Assembly: GCF_014323705.1 (NCBI RefSeq)
Contig: NZ_JABVEC010000002.1
Coordinates: 496,001-560,000 of the forward strand
Length of the DNA: 64,000 nt
From: Actinomadura alba
Lineage (GTDB): Bacteria; Actinomycetota; Actinomycetes; Streptosporangiales; Streptosporangiaceae
Direction: 5' to 3'
Made by a program: the position numbers and the translations under genes. The first letter of the stretch is position 1. Every line of letters starts with the position of its first letter. Positions 1 to 8,709 of the stretch are shown here, piece after piece. The notes under the pieces were generated by a model. That model searched no databases. It saw only the letters and a program-made list of their open reading frames with translations, and was not told the origin of the DNA.

Positions 1-3000
1 AGGAGCACCTCAAGAAGTACCGCGCCGTCGTCTTCCTCAACACCAGCGGCGACGTGCTCACCACCGCCCAGCAGAACGCCTTCGAGGCGTACTACCGCGC
101 GGGCGGCGGCTTCGTCGGCATCGGCTCGGCGATCGACGCCCAGCCCAGCTGGCAGTTCCTCTCCGACGTGCTCGGCACCCGCGCCGCGGGCCGGACCGAT
201 GTCCAGCAGGGCACCATCAAGGTCGCCGACCGCGTCCACGATGCGTCGAAGAACCTGCCCGAGTACTGGACCCGGTCGGACGCCTGGTACAACTTCAAGG
301 CCAACGTCCGAGGCAAGAGCCACGTGCTCGCCACCGTCGTCGAGGACCCGTTCGAGTCCCAGCCGGGGGGCAACACGGTCACCGGCATCTCCGGCGGCAC
401 GATGGGCGCCGACCACCCGGTCACCTGGTGCAAGGACTATCAGGGCGGCCGCTCGTTCTACACCGCGCTCGGCAACACGGTGGCCGGCTTCAGCGAGGCC
501 AACCTGCGCGCGCACCTCGGCGGCGCCATCAAGTGGGCGGCCGGCCAGGCCGACCCGGTCTACTCCGACTGCGGCGCGACCGTGCTCGCCAACTACCAGC
601 AGACGGCGGTCGCGCTTCCACCGAACGTTAGCGAGCCGGTCGGCTTCGACGTCCTGCCCGACGACCGGATCCTCCAGACCGACCGCCGCGGCGGCGTCCG
701 GCTGCACGACCCCAAGTCGAACAAGACCACCGTGCTCGCGAACATCCCGGTCTACCAGGCCAGCGAGGACGGCATGTACGGGCCGGGGATCGACAGCGAC
801 TTCAAGACCAACCGCTGGGTCTACCTCTACTACGCACCGCCCACCGTGAAGGACGTGAAGCTGTCGACCGGCGAGATCGTCACACAGACGACTCCGACGG
901 CGAACGCGCCGAACACCGGGGACTCGCCGGCGACCTGGGATCCCTGGGTCGGATACTTCCAGCTCTCCCGCTTCAAGTTCGTCGATGCCACCGCGGACGA
1001 GCCGGCGCACCTCGACGTCGCGTCCGAGCAGGAGATCATGCGTGTTCCGGTCAACCGCGGCGCCTGCTGCCATGTCGCGGGCGACATCGACTTCGACTCG
1101 CAGGACAACCTGTGGATGGTCACCGGCGATGACACCCCGGCCGGGGGCGGCAACTCCGGTGGCTTCGGTCCCTTCAACGACATGCTGACCACGACCGGGC
1201 AGCTCAACGCCCCGCACGTCGACGCTCGCCGCTCGTCGCTGAACACCAACGACCTGCGCGGCAAGGTGCTGCGCATCTCGGTCAAGGACGGCGACATCGC
1301 CTCCGGTGAACAGAACGACTTCGGCGGCGCCTACACCGTCCCTGCGGGCAACCTCTTCCCCGTCGGCAAGGACAAGACCCGTCCGGAGGTCTACGCGATG
1401 GGCTTCCGGAACCCGTTCCGGATCCAGGTCGACGACAAGGGCGTCGCGTACGTCACCGACTACTCGCCCGACTCGCAGACCCCGCAGAACTTCCGCGGGC
1501 CCGCTGGGACCGGCCGGGTCGAGATCGTTCGCAAGCCGGCGAACTACGGCTGGCCGCTGTGCTACCGGACGGACCTGCCGTACTACCGCTGGAACTTCAA
1601 CACCTCAACGCCGCTGGACAGTCCGCCGCAGGCGTTCGAGTGCGACAACCCGGACCGCGGACCGCAGAACAACTCGAGATGGAACCTGTCCGGCGGGCCC
1701 ACCGTCGAGCCCGGCCTCGAATACGGCCCGCCGATCACCAACCCCGACGTCTGGTACTCGTACACACCCGAGAACCGGGCGGACAACCCGATCGGTACGC
1801 CGTGCTTCGCCTACTACAACGGCTCCGGCGCCACCACCTGCCCGCGGCTGTTCCCCGAGCTCGGCACCGGCGGTGTCGGCCCGCACGGCGCGGCGACGTA
1901 CCGCTACGACCCGAAGAACCCCGATCCGACGAAGTTCCCGCCGTACTACGACAAGGCGGTCTTCTTCGGCGAGTTCACCCGGGACACGCTGCGCGAGATC
2001 CGGCTCGACTCGCAGAACCGGGTCTTCAAGATCAATAACCTGCTCGACTGCGGTGGCCTCACTCCGCAGCGGGTCCCGCAGACGACCAACCCGTTCGAGT
2101 GCGACACCCCGATGGACATGCAGTTCGACGAGAACGGACACTTCTACCTGCTGACCTACGGCGATGGCTTCTTCACCGTCAACAACGACGCCGGCCTGTA
2201 CCGGTGGGACTACGTCAGGGGCCAGCGCGCCCCGATCCCCGTGCTCTCCGCGTCGCCGACCAACGGTCCCGCACCGCTGACCGTGCAGTTCTCCAGCGCG
2301 GGCTCACGCGATCCCGACCCGGCTGACTCGATCCGGTACGAGTGGGACTTCACCGGCGACGGCGTCGTGGACTCGATCGACCCGGACCCGCAGTTCACCT
2401 ACACCACGCCCGGCCAGTACACGGCGCGGCTGACGGTGTTCGACTCGAGCGGCAAGTCCGCCTCGGCGAACACGACCGTCACAGCCGGCAACACCGCGCC
2501 GAGCGTGGCCGTCAACACCCCGGTCGATGGCGGCCTGTTCTCCTTCGGCGAGAGCATCCCGTTCTCGGTGACGGTCACCGACCCCGAGGACGGGACGATC
2601 GACTGTGACCGGGTCGAGGTGACGTTCATCCTCGGCCATGACAGCCACGGCCACGCCGAGGAGTCCGTCCGCGGTTGCACGGGCGTGCTGCCGACCGACC
2701 CGGACGACGTGTCCCACGGGGGCAACGTGTTCGGCGTCGTCAGCGCCTCGTACACCGATCGCGGCGGTGCAGGCGGCGTTCCGGCACTGACCACGGTCGC
2801 TCAGAACCAGGTCCGGCAGAAGCGCCAGGAGGCCGAGGTCGCCCTCGAGGAGTCCGGCACCAACGTCGCCACGACGAACGACCCGGCCGGTGGCGGCCAG
2901 CACCGCGGCAGCCTCGGCAGCGGTGACTGGATCGCCTTGAACGGACCGTTCAACCTGCTGAACAGCGACTCGCTGACCTTCCGGGTGGCGAGCACGTCGA

Positions 3001-3260
3001 CGCAGGTGCCGGCGGGTAGCCCGATGGCCGCCGTCGAGGTCCGCCTCGACGCGGTCAACGGGCCGATTCTCACCACGGCGACCCTCCGGTCGACCGGTGA
3101 CACGGCGACGTGGCAGAGCCAAACGTTCCCGATCACCAACCCGGGCGGCCGGCACAAGGTCTACCTCGTGTTCCGGTCGGTCACGGGCGGCCAGACCGGC
3201 GGCAACCTGGTCAACCTCAACTGGGTCGAGTTCGGGGGACAGGGGGTGAGTACGTCCTAG
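1..3260 (+). CDS. Secreted ThuA / glucose-sorbosone dehydrogenase / PKD / CBM6 multidomain protein, 5' partial
   Basis: The reading frame is already open at base 3, and the residues before the first GTG (base 54) fit the ThuA fold (KKYRAVVFLNTSGDVLT), so the true start lies outside the window. About 1085 residues are visible. In window numbering they are: end of a ThuA domain (about 1-185), a quinoprotein-type glucose/sorbosone dehydrogenase beta-propeller (about 203-735), a PKD domain (about 745-830, with YEWDFTGDG) and a C-terminal carbohydrate-binding module resembling CBM6 (about 940-1081). This domain set is known in actinobacterial secreted proteins thought to bind and oxidise sugars. 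The signal peptide should lie upstream. A strong hairpin follows the stop, then a Tat-exported sugar isomerase-like gene. Substrate is unknown. Confidence 0.9.
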   Translation, partial: EHLKKYRAVVFLNTSGDVLTTAQQNAFEAYYRAGGGFVGIGSAIDAQPSWQFLSDVLGTRAAGRTDVQQGTIKVADRVHDASKNLPEYWTRSDAWYNFKANVRGKSHVLATVVEDPFESQPGGNTVTGISGGTMGADHPVTWCKDYQGGRSFYTALGNTVAGFSEANLRAHLGGAIKWAAGQADPVYSDCGATVLANYQQTAVALPPNVSEPVGFDVLPDDRILQTDRRGGVRLHDPKSNKTTVLANIPVYQASEDGMYGPGIDSDFKTNRWVYLYYAPPTVKDVKLSTGEIVTQTTPTANAPNTGDSPATWDPWVGYFQLSRFKFVDATADEPAHLDVASEQEIMRVPVNRGACCHVAGDIDFDSQDNLWMVTGDDTPAGGGNSGGFGPFNDMLTTTGQLNAPHVDARRSSLNTNDLRGKVLRISVKDGDIASGEQNDFGGAYTVPAGNLFPVGKDKTRPEVYAMGFRNPFRIQVDDKGVAYVTDYSPDSQTPQNFRGPAGTGRVEIVRKPANYGWPLCYRTDLPYYRWNFNTSTPLDSPPQAFECDNPDRGPQNNSRWNLSGGPTVEPGLEYGPPITNPDVWYSYTPENRADNPIGTPCFAYYNGSGATTCPRLFPELGTGGVGPHGAATYRYDPKNPDPTKFPPYYDKAVFFGEFTRDTLREIRLDSQNRVFKINNLLDCGGLTPQRVPQTTNPFECDTPMDMQFDENGHFYLLTYGDGFFTVNNDAGLYRWDYVRGQRAPIPVLSASPTNGPAPLTVQFSSAGSRDPDPADSIRYEWDFTGDGVVDSIDPDPQFTYTTPGQYTARLTVFDSSGKSASANTTVTAGNTAPSVAVNTPVDGGLFSFGESIPFSVTVTDPEDGTIDCDRVEVTFILGHDSHGHAEESVRGCTGVLPTDPDDVSHGGNVFGVVSASYTDRGGAGGVPALTTVAQNQVRQKRQEAEVALEESGTNVATTNDPAGGGQHRGSLGSGDWIALNGPFNLLNSDSLTFRVASTSTQVPAGSPMAAVEVRLDAVNGPILTTATLRSTGDTATWQSQTFPITNPGGRHKVYLVFRSVTGGQTGGNLVNLNWVEFGGQGVSTS

Positions 3261-3271
3261 CACGGCCCCGC

Positions 3272-3306
3272 GGCCGGGCGTCGTGCGTCGGCACGGCGCC
3301 CCGGCC
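3272..3306 (+). terminator. Strong intergenic hairpin (attenuator or terminator)
   Basis: GGCCGGGCG (3272-3280) pairs with CGCCCCGGCC (3297-3306), one bulge. An inner perfect stem CGTGC (3282-3286) / GCACG (3291-3295) closes a GTCG loop. There is no T-tract, as is usual in actinomycetes. It could end or attenuate transcription between the two same-strand genes. Confidence 0.5.
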
Positions 3307-3341
3307 CGGATTTGCTCAACCACTTCGCGAGAGGGACCACA

Positions 3342-4652
3342 ATGGCCTTCAACAGTAAGTTCAGCCGGCGCCGGTTCATGGGGGCCGGCGCGGGCGCGGC
3401 GGTGGCCGCGGCGCTCAGCCCACTCGGCCCCGCGTCCGTGTTCGCGCCGGCCAAGGCGAGCGCGGCGTCTGGGCGGCTCATCCCGGGCGGCAAGCTGGGC
3501 ACGATCACCTACTCCCAGCGCGACGTGCCCACCCGGGTCGGCATCGCGGCGAGCGCGGCGCTCGGCGTCTCACCCACCATGGGCTACCTGGGCGGCCCGA
3601 ACTTCCCCAAGGACCCGACCGACCTCGGCCCGCTCGTGCCGCTGCCCGGCGGCTGGGTGGAGCTGCTTGAGTTCCTGGCGAACAGTGGCTTCAAGCAGAT
3701 CGAGTTCGCCGGCTACGGCCAGAACGCCGCGAACCCCGGCGGGACCGCGCCGAACCCGGCGCCGGGCGGGGTGACCACCCCAGAGTCGCGGGCGGCGTAC
3801 CTGGCGTACGCCCGCACGCTGCGCGGCTTCCTGGACGCGTACGGCCTGGAGGCGATCGGCAACCACGGGTTCGTCCCGAACACGTGGAACGGGCCGAACA
3901 GCCCCGGCGGCACCATGTCCACCCAGGACTACGAGCGGCTGCAGACCGAGCTGGAGTTCGCGGCCATCCTGGGCCTGCCGTTCATGGGCACCGGCAACGA
4001 CCCGACGAGCGCGAACAACCGCAACATCGAGCCGTGGACGGTCTCCGGTGAGAAGTGGGAGGCCCTGAACACGCTCAGCCTGCGGTGGGGCATCCATATG
4101 TACACCCACAACCACTCGCCGGCGTACAACTTCCTGCAGGACGGCCCGATGGTCACCGTGACCGAGGACCGCCGGACGGGTGCGCCGATTCCGCCCACGC
4201 AGGTGCGCGGAGAGTCGGGCAAGCGCCTCATGCAGCACTATCTCGACATCACCGACCCGGGCCTGTGCGTCGTCGAGCTGGACGTGTACTGGGCGCACGT
4301 CGCGCAGCACCAGTGGCAGTGGCGCTACGACTGGGAGGGCAACCGCGTCGAGGACATCTTCGACCCGGCCGCCCAGGTCGCGAGGCAGCCACAGCGGTAC
4401 CAGCTGTTCCACGCCAAGGATGGCGACGCCACCGGCGAGGCACCCGGTGTCGGCAACGGCTACAGCATGGTCCCGTTCGGCGACCCCCGCAGCGACATCG
4501 AGTTCAAGACCTTCTACAAGACCATCGGCGCCAAGGGCCACTACAACTCGAACTACGAGCAGGACAACGCCCCGGGCGGCAGCACGGACCCGGGCCAGTC
4601 CCTGCGATTCGCCAGGATCAGCGCCGCCAACATGGCGGCACTCCGCGGCTGA
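3342..4652 (+). CDS. Tat-secreted sugar phosphate isomerase/epimerase-like TIM-barrel protein
   Basis: 436 residues from ATG 3342, preceded by GAGAGGGA. A start at 3312 is also open but lacks a ribosome binding site. The N-terminus has a twin-arginine signal (SRRRFMGAG, residues 8-16) followed by an Ala-rich hydrophobic stretch ending near AKASAAS. The mature part resembles the xylose-isomerase-like TIM barrel (AP endonuclease family 2), with GNHGFVPN, MYTHNHSP and ELDVYWAHV carrying likely metal-binding His, Glu and Asp residues. Such proteins commonly sit beside ThuA/sorbosone dehydrogenase genes, which supports joint extracellular or periplasmic sugar metabolism. The exact reaction cannot be read from sequence. 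Confidence 0.85.
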   Translation: MAFNSKFSRRRFMGAGAGAAVAAALSPLGPASVFAPAKASAASGRLIPGGKLGTITYSQRDVPTRVGIAASAALGVSPTMGYLGGPNFPKDPTDLGPLVPLPGGWVELLEFLANSGFKQIEFAGYGQNAANPGGTAPNPAPGGVTTPESRAAYLAYARTLRGFLDAYGLEAIGNHGFVPNTWNGPNSPGGTMSTQDYERLQTELEFAAILGLPFMGTGNDPTSANNRNIEPWTVSGEKWEALNTLSLRWGIHMYTHNHSPAYNFLQDGPMVTVTEDRRTGAPIPPTQVRGESGKRLMQHYLDITDPGLCVVELDVYWAHVAQHQWQWRYDWEGNRVEDIFDPAAQVARQPQRYQLFHAKDGDATGEAPGVGNGYSMVPFGDPRSDIEFKTFYKTIGAKGHYNSNYEQDNAPGGSTDPGQSLRFARISAANMAALRG

Positions 4653-4694
4653 CGCCTGGCAGCTCTTCGTCCGCGATTAGGTCCACCTCTCGGG

Positions 4695-4736
4695 CATGCC
4701 TCTGACCTGCGGTCGCGCCGCGAGGTCAGAGGCATG
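4695..4736. terminator. Bidirectional terminator between convergent genes
   Basis: Perfect 14-bp inverted repeat: CATGCCTCTGACCT at 4695-4708 and its complement at 4723-4736. The 14-nt loop can itself fold (GCGG/CCGC). It sits exactly between the convergent isomerase-like and lipoprotein genes. Confidence 0.8.
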
Positions 4737-4759
4737 TTCGCGTTCCGGGCCGGGCCGGT

Positions 4760-5452
4760 TCAGTCCTTACGGAGCTGTGCCTTGACGCGGTCCCTGAGCT
4801 GGTTCAGCGTTTTGATCTGGGCCCATTCGCCCTGGAGATCCTCGATCCCGCCGATGAGCCGGCCGCCGTCCTGGAAGACGATGCCCTGCGCGTCTGGGGT
4901 CATGAGCTTCGCACCGGGGGCCAGCCCGTTGGTCTTCCCGCGCATCGTCCCCTCCGCCTGGTCCTTGGACAGGAAGAGCATGACGGGGGTGCCCGCGGGG
5001 ATCGATCTGCGCCACTCGCTCAGGGAGTGGACGGGCGTGCCGGCCTTGTCGTTGTAGCGCCCGCCCTGCCACAGCTCCACGTACACGCGCCCGTCCTTGA
5101 CCTGGTCGGCGGAGCTCGCGCGCAGCTTGTCAGTGACCCGCACCCGCATCACCACGTGCGTGAGCGGATACGTGTCGCCCTCTTCCAGGAGGATCTCGCG
5201 GCCCTGCTCGATCGCCTCGACGGTGCCGGTCGCGATCACGTCGTGGCGGCGGCTCTTGACCAGCGCCTCGGGGGACTTCGCGGGCTCGTAGTCGAGGTCC
5301 TGCTGCCGCAGCAGCGAGACGTCGACACCCGACGACTTCGTCGACGTCGCCGACTTGGGCGCGCCGGTGGTGGTGGCCGAGGTCGTACCGCAGGCCGCCG
5401 CGCCGAGCGCCGCGGCGAGCAGGACGAGCGGGCCGATCAGTCGACGTTTCAA
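4760..5452 (-). CDS. Putative lipoprotein
   Basis: A TTG start at 5452 is preferred. It has GAAGGGAG five bases upstream and gives a compact lipoprotein signal, MKRRLIGPLVLLAAALGAAAC, with Cys21 as lipidation site. The upstream ATG at 5500 adds 16 polar residues and has no comparable ribosome binding site. The product is 230 residues. The mature part starts with a Thr/Ser-rich linker and continues into a mixed alpha/beta domain with MRVRVTDKL and VYVELWQGGRYN. No family was recognised. The lipobox has Ala rather than Leu at -3, a tolerated variant. The next gene upstream on the same strand encodes a secreted metzincin. Confidence 0.75.
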   Translation of the reverse strand: MKRRLIGPLVLLAAALGAAACGTTSATTTGAPKSATSTKSSGVDVSLLRQQDLDYEPAKSPEALVKSRRHDVIATGTVEAIEQGREILLEEGDTYPLTHVVMRVRVTDKLRASSADQVKDGRVYVELWQGGRYNDKAGTPVHSLSEWRRSIPAGTPVMLFLSKDQAEGTMRGKTNGLAPGAKLMTPDAQGIVFQDGGRLIGGIEDLQGEWAQIKTLNQLRDRVKAQLRKD

Positions 5453-5507
5453 CTCGGCTCCCTTCGAGGTTGGCCGTGGGTGTCGGTGCTGCTGGGACAT
5501 GTCGCCC

Positions 5508-6143
5508 TCACCCGAACCAGCTGTTGATGTGGCTCCGGTGGTGCGACGTCCAGGTCCGGGTCCAGGAACTGGTGACCGTCCCGGTCCAGCCCGACCGCTG
5601 GCAGCTCGCCGTGTAGGGCGACGGGTAGTGGTTGAGACCGAGGCTGTGGCCGAGCTCGTGGCAGGCGGTCTTGCGGTATTGGCGGTTGCGGTTGGCCGAA
5701 CTCGAGTAGTGGCTCCGGACCAGGCTCCCGTTGACTCTCAGGAGGAAACGGTCGCATCGCCTGGGAGAGGTGTTCGCCCAGAACACCGTACAGCTCGCCT
5801 CGCCGATATTACCGGTGTCGCTCATACCTCCCTCTCGCCACACAACATCCGTCTGCCCGGCTCCGCTCAGATCGCAGTTCGAAGCGTAAGAGCGGTTCGC
5901 GGCGGTGCTGTCGGTCATGTACACCATGGCGTTGTACATCTGGGCCCGCACCGCCGACGAGGGCGGGTAGACCGACGAGTAACAGTAGCCGTGATTTCCG
6001 GTGTCGGGCCGGAAATTGCTGTTGAACGGCCAGGTGTCGGCCGCCGCGGGAGAGGCGACGGCCAGCATGGAAAGCGGTGCGGCGATCAGCCCGGCCGCCG
6101 CCATGGCGAACAGCCGGTGAGTTCTTCGGCGTTTCGGCTCCAT
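5508..6143 (-). CDS. Secreted metzincin-type zinc metalloprotease
   Basis: 211 residues; ATG 6143 is preceded by AAGGGGAT. A basic N-terminus and hydrophobic core form a Sec signal that probably ends near SPAAA-DT (residue 35/36). The zinc motif HELGHSLGLNH (residues 162-172) matches HExxHxxGxxH of metzincins, with His162, His166 and His172 as ligands and Glu163 as catalytic base. Six Cys residues in the mature part suggest disulfides. The protein ends about 39 residues after the motif, so a methionine turn is not obvious. Small secreted matrixin/snapalysin-like enzymes of this size are common in actinomycetes. The substrate is unknown. Confidence 0.8.
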   Translation of the reverse strand: MEPKRRRTHRLFAMAAAGLIAAPLSMLAVASPAAADTWPFNSNFRPDTGNHGYCYSSVYPPSSAVRAQMYNAMVYMTDSTAANRSYASNCDLSGAGQTDVVWREGGMSDTGNIGEASCTVFWANTSPRRCDRFLLRVNGSLVRSHYSSSANRNRQYRKTACHELGHSLGLNHYPSPYTASCQRSGWTGTVTSSWTRTWTSHHRSHINSWFG

Positions 6144-6314
6144 ACGATCCCCTTTTTCGGAACGACCGCGGCGCCGGTGCCCCGACCGGTCGAAATAAAT
6201 CGAAACCGCCGCGATATCTGATTCGTTCTAATAGTTAGGGGATTGAGCTGGAAAATGGTTGGAGTGCAGGTCGCTCGGTGCCGGGCCCGCTTCCGACCTC
6301 GACAGGGGGTCGAC

Positions 6315-7094
6315 GTGAAGTACCGAATCCTTGGGTCGCTGGAAGTCCGAGATGGGCTGGGCGCCGTACGGCTCTCGCCGAGACTGAGGGATGTGCTGGC
6401 GGTGCTGTTGAGCCGTCCCAACGAGGTGGTCTCGACCGATCGGCTGGCCGCCGCGCTCTGGGAGGAGACACCGCCGAAGTCCGCGGTCAAGACCATGCAG
6501 GTCTACGTGCACCATCTGCGGCGGGTTCTCGGCGGCCGCAGCATCGATCGCCGTTCCGGCGGCTACGTACTGGTGACCGAGCCGGACGAGCTGGACGTGG
6601 CGCGGTTCGAGGGGCTCGTCGTGGCCGGCCGGGCCGCCGTCGCGGAGCGGGACCTCGACCGCGGTATCGGCCTGCTGCGCCGGGCCCTGGCCCTCTGGCG
6701 CGGTCCGGCATACGAGGGACAGGCGAGCATGCCCGGGGTGCGTGAGGAGGCCGCGCGGCTCGGCGAGCTCAAGCTGACGGTGACCGAGGAGCGGACCGAG
6801 GCCGAGCTGTGGGCGGGCCGCAATCGCGACCTGGTTCCCGAGCTCACGGTCGCGGTGGCGGAGAACCCGCTGCGGGAGCGGCTGCGGGCTCAGCTGATGC
6901 TGGCACTGCACCACTCGGGACGGCGGGCCGAAGCGCTCACGGTGTACCGCGAGGGACACGCCGTGCTCGCCACCGAGCTGGGTCTGGGCCCGGGCCGGGA
7001 GTTGCGCGGGATGCAGCAGGCGATTCTGGACGACGCCCTGGACGGGGAGGGCGTCACCTCTCCGATCGCCAGGTGCCCGCGCTGTCTGCGCTGA
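6315..7094 (+). CDS. SARP/AfsR-type transcriptional regulator (OmpR-like DNA-binding plus BTAD)
   Basis: 259 residues from GTG 6315, chosen because AGGGGG precedes it and the protein then begins MKYRILGSLEVRDG, the usual SARP start; an upstream GTG/ATG region at 6243 has no such support. Residues about 1-95 form the OmpR-like winged helix (LRDVLAVLLSRPNEVVSTDRL). Residues about 97-245 form the bacterial transcriptional activation domain (LRERLRAQLMLALHHSGRRAEAL, LGPGRELRGMQQAIL). There is no NB-ARC or TPR extension, so this is a minimal SARP. It diverges from the metzincin gene across about 170 bp. No biosynthetic cluster is visible next to it. Confidence 0.85.
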   Translation: MKYRILGSLEVRDGLGAVRLSPRLRDVLAVLLSRPNEVVSTDRLAAALWEETPPKSAVKTMQVYVHHLRRVLGGRSIDRRSGGYVLVTEPDELDVARFEGLVVAGRAAVAERDLDRGIGLLRRALALWRGPAYEGQASMPGVREEAARLGELKLTVTEERTEAELWAGRNRDLVPELTVAVAENPLRERLRAQLMLALHHSGRRAEALTVYREGHAVLATELGLGPGRELRGMQQAILDDALDGEGVTSPIARCPRCLR

Positions 7095-7147
7095 TTCCGC
7101 TCGCCCGGTCCGGAGGCCGCTCCGGGCCACACTGAGGTCGACTGCGC

Positions 7148-7153
7148 TAGAAT
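7148..7153 (+). promoter_or_regulatory. -10 element of a leaderless toxin-antitoxin transcript
   Basis: TAGAAT lies seven bases before the ATG of the antitoxin at 7161 and no ribosome binding site is present. This predicts a transcript that starts at or next to the start codon. Confidence 0.5.
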
Positions 7154-7160
7154 TCTGTAC

Positions 7161-7439
7161 ATGACGACCCTTCCGTTGGCCGAGGTCCGGCACAACCTCT
7201 CCAGGTTGGTCGATTCCGCCGTCACCACTCACGAACGCGTCGAGATCACACGCAACGGAGTACCGGCCGCCATCCTGCTGTCCATCGACGACTATGAAGC
7301 CATGCAGGAGACCATCGAGATCCTCGCCGACGCGGAGACCCTGGACGCCCTTCGCGAGGGCATGGCCGATATCGCCGCCCAGCGGACGTACGCTCCGGCC
7401 GAGGTCGAGCGGGCCATGCGTGACGCTGGTCGCCTGTGA
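7161..7439 (+). CDS. Type II antitoxin, Phd/YefM (RelB-like) family
   Basis: 92 residues. The N-terminal part (MTTLPLAEVRHNLSRLVDSA, then RVEITRNGVPAAILLSIDDYEAM) is the typical Phd/YefM DNA-binding fold. The acidic C-terminal helix (AETLDALREGMADI) would wrap the toxin. The gene overlaps the downstream toxin by 4 bp (GTGA), the usual arrangement for translational coupling. Such antitoxins repress their own promoter, but no operator was identified apart from the leaderless -10 element. Confidence 0.9.
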   Translation: MTTLPLAEVRHNLSRLVDSAVTTHERVEITRNGVPAAILLSIDDYEAMQETIEILADAETLDALREGMADIAAQRTYAPAEVERAMRDAGRL

Positions 7440-7705
7440 GCCGCTACGAGCTGGTCATCTCCGCTCGCGCAAAGCGAGACCTCGCTCAGGGGTTGCCCGA
7501 GAAGGCCGCGATCGCGGCATGGGTGTTCATCAACGGCGCGCTGCTGGACAATCCTCGTCGCGTCGGCAAACCGTTGCGGCCGCCGCTTGAGCCTGCCTGG
7601 TCGGCCCGCCGGGGCGAATACCGGGTGATCTATCTGATCGACGACGGCCGGGTGATCGTGGAGATCGTCAACGTTCAACACCGCCGTGACGCTTACCGCG
7701 CCTGA
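7436..7705 (+). CDS. Type II toxin, RelE/ParE family
   Basis: 89 residues from GTG 7436, overlapping the antitoxin stop. SRYELVISARAKRDLAQGLPEK at the N-terminus and RRGEYRVIYLIDDGRVIVEIVNVQHRRDAYR at the C-terminus fit the RelE fold. The basic residues and terminal His-Arg-Arg-x-x-Tyr resemble the RNase active surface of RelE toxins. Target is inferred to be ribosome-associated mRNA; ParE-like gyrase inhibition cannot be excluded. Confidence 0.88.
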   Translation: MSRYELVISARAKRDLAQGLPEKAAIAAWVFINGALLDNPRRVGKPLRPPLEPAWSARRGEYRVIYLIDDGRVIVEIVNVQHRRDAYRA

Positions 7706-7771
7706 CAGGGGACGCGCCCGGCCGGGCCGGTCAGGTCCTCCGCAGGGAGGGCCGGCGCCCGGTGATCCCAG

Positions 7772-7777
7772 TACGCT
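7772..7777 (+). promoter_or_regulatory. -10 element of a leaderless EI24 gene
   Basis: TACGCT lies six bases before GTG 7784, with no purine-rich ribosome binding site between, suggesting leaderless transcription. Confidence 0.4.
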
Positions 7778-7783
7778 GCCCTT

Positions 7784-8620
7784 GTGTACGAGCCAGAGCC
7801 GCGTCGGCGGCAGCGACCTGGGGACCTGTTCACGGGCATGGGCTACCTCGGAAGAGGGTTGGCCTGGGTGGCGAAGCGCCCTAAGCAGTATTTGTTCGGC
7901 CTAATCCCGGCATTCATCGCCCTAGTGCTGTTCGGTACCGGTCTGGTGTTCCTGGGCATCAACGCGGGCGATCTCGCGGAGTGGATCACTCCGTTCGCCG
8001 ACGGCTGGTCGTCCGGTGCGCGGTCGGCGATGCGGGTGGTCGCCGCACTGGCGATCTTCGGGACCGGCGCCTTCCTATCGGTGATCTTCTTCACAGCGGT
8101 CACTCTGTTGATCGGCGAGCCCTTCTACGAGGGCATCGCCGTCCGGGTGGAGGAGTCGCAGGGCGGCGCCCCGCCGGAGCCGGACGTGCCGCTCTTCGTG
8201 CAGATCGTCCGCGGCGTCCGTGATGCGATCGTCATCGGGCTCATGGCCGTTGGATTCGCCGTGGTGTTCTTCGTGCTCGGGTTCGTGCCGGTCATCGGCC
8301 AGACGGTGGTGCCCGTGATTGCGGCCTGCGTCACCGGTTTCTTCCTGGCCGGCGAGCTGACCGCCATCGCACTGGAGCGCCGCGGCCTGCGCCGCAAGGA
8401 ACGATTCGTCCTACTCAGACGGCAATGGCTGGTCGTGGTCGGCTTCGGTGCGGCGACGGTCGTGCTGTTCTTCATCCCGCTCGGCGCGGTCTTCGCCATG
8501 CCAGGCGCGGTCGCCGGTGGCACCCTCCTCGCGCGGGAACGCCTGGCGCCGGAGAAGGAGCAACTGTCCGCGCCGGGGACGCCTGGCATGCCGGGACTGC
8601 CGTATCCGCACCCTCGCTGA
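7784..8620 (+). CDS. EI24/CysZ-like integral membrane protein
   Basis: 278 residues starting at GTG 7784. A short polar N-terminus is followed by hydrophobic segments at about residues 37-60, 83-107, 145-190 (a long paired segment) and 215-247. The pattern and phrases such as GMGYLGRGLAWVAKRPKQYLFGLIPA match the EI24 domain family, which includes the sulfate permease CysZ. In actinobacteria these are usually uncharacterised envelope proteins; sulfate transport is only an inference. The Pro- and Gly-rich tail is probably cytoplasmic. Confidence 0.8.
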   Translation: MYEPEPRRRQRPGDLFTGMGYLGRGLAWVAKRPKQYLFGLIPAFIALVLFGTGLVFLGINAGDLAEWITPFADGWSSGARSAMRVVAALAIFGTGAFLSVIFFTAVTLLIGEPFYEGIAVRVEESQGGAPPEPDVPLFVQIVRGVRDAIVIGLMAVGFAVVFFVLGFVPVIGQTVVPVIAACVTGFFLAGELTAIALERRGLRRKERFVLLRRQWLVVVGFGAATVVLFFIPLGAVFAMPGAVAGGTLLARERLAPEKEQLSAPGTPGMPGLPYPHPR

Positions 8621-8696
8621 GACCGGAGCGGAGCCGCTGGCAAGCTGTGTCCGGAGCATGATTGCCCGCTCCCGCACGCGAGTGTTGATCTTCGCG

Positions 8697-8702
8697 TAGC
8701 CT
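8697..8702 (+). promoter_or_regulatory. -10 element of a leaderless membrane-protein gene
   Basis: TAGCCT lies seven bases before ATG 8710 without a ribosome binding site. The same hexamer followed by GT occurs before the GT-C gene at 14200. Confidence 0.4.
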
Positions 8703-8709
8703 GTCCCGC

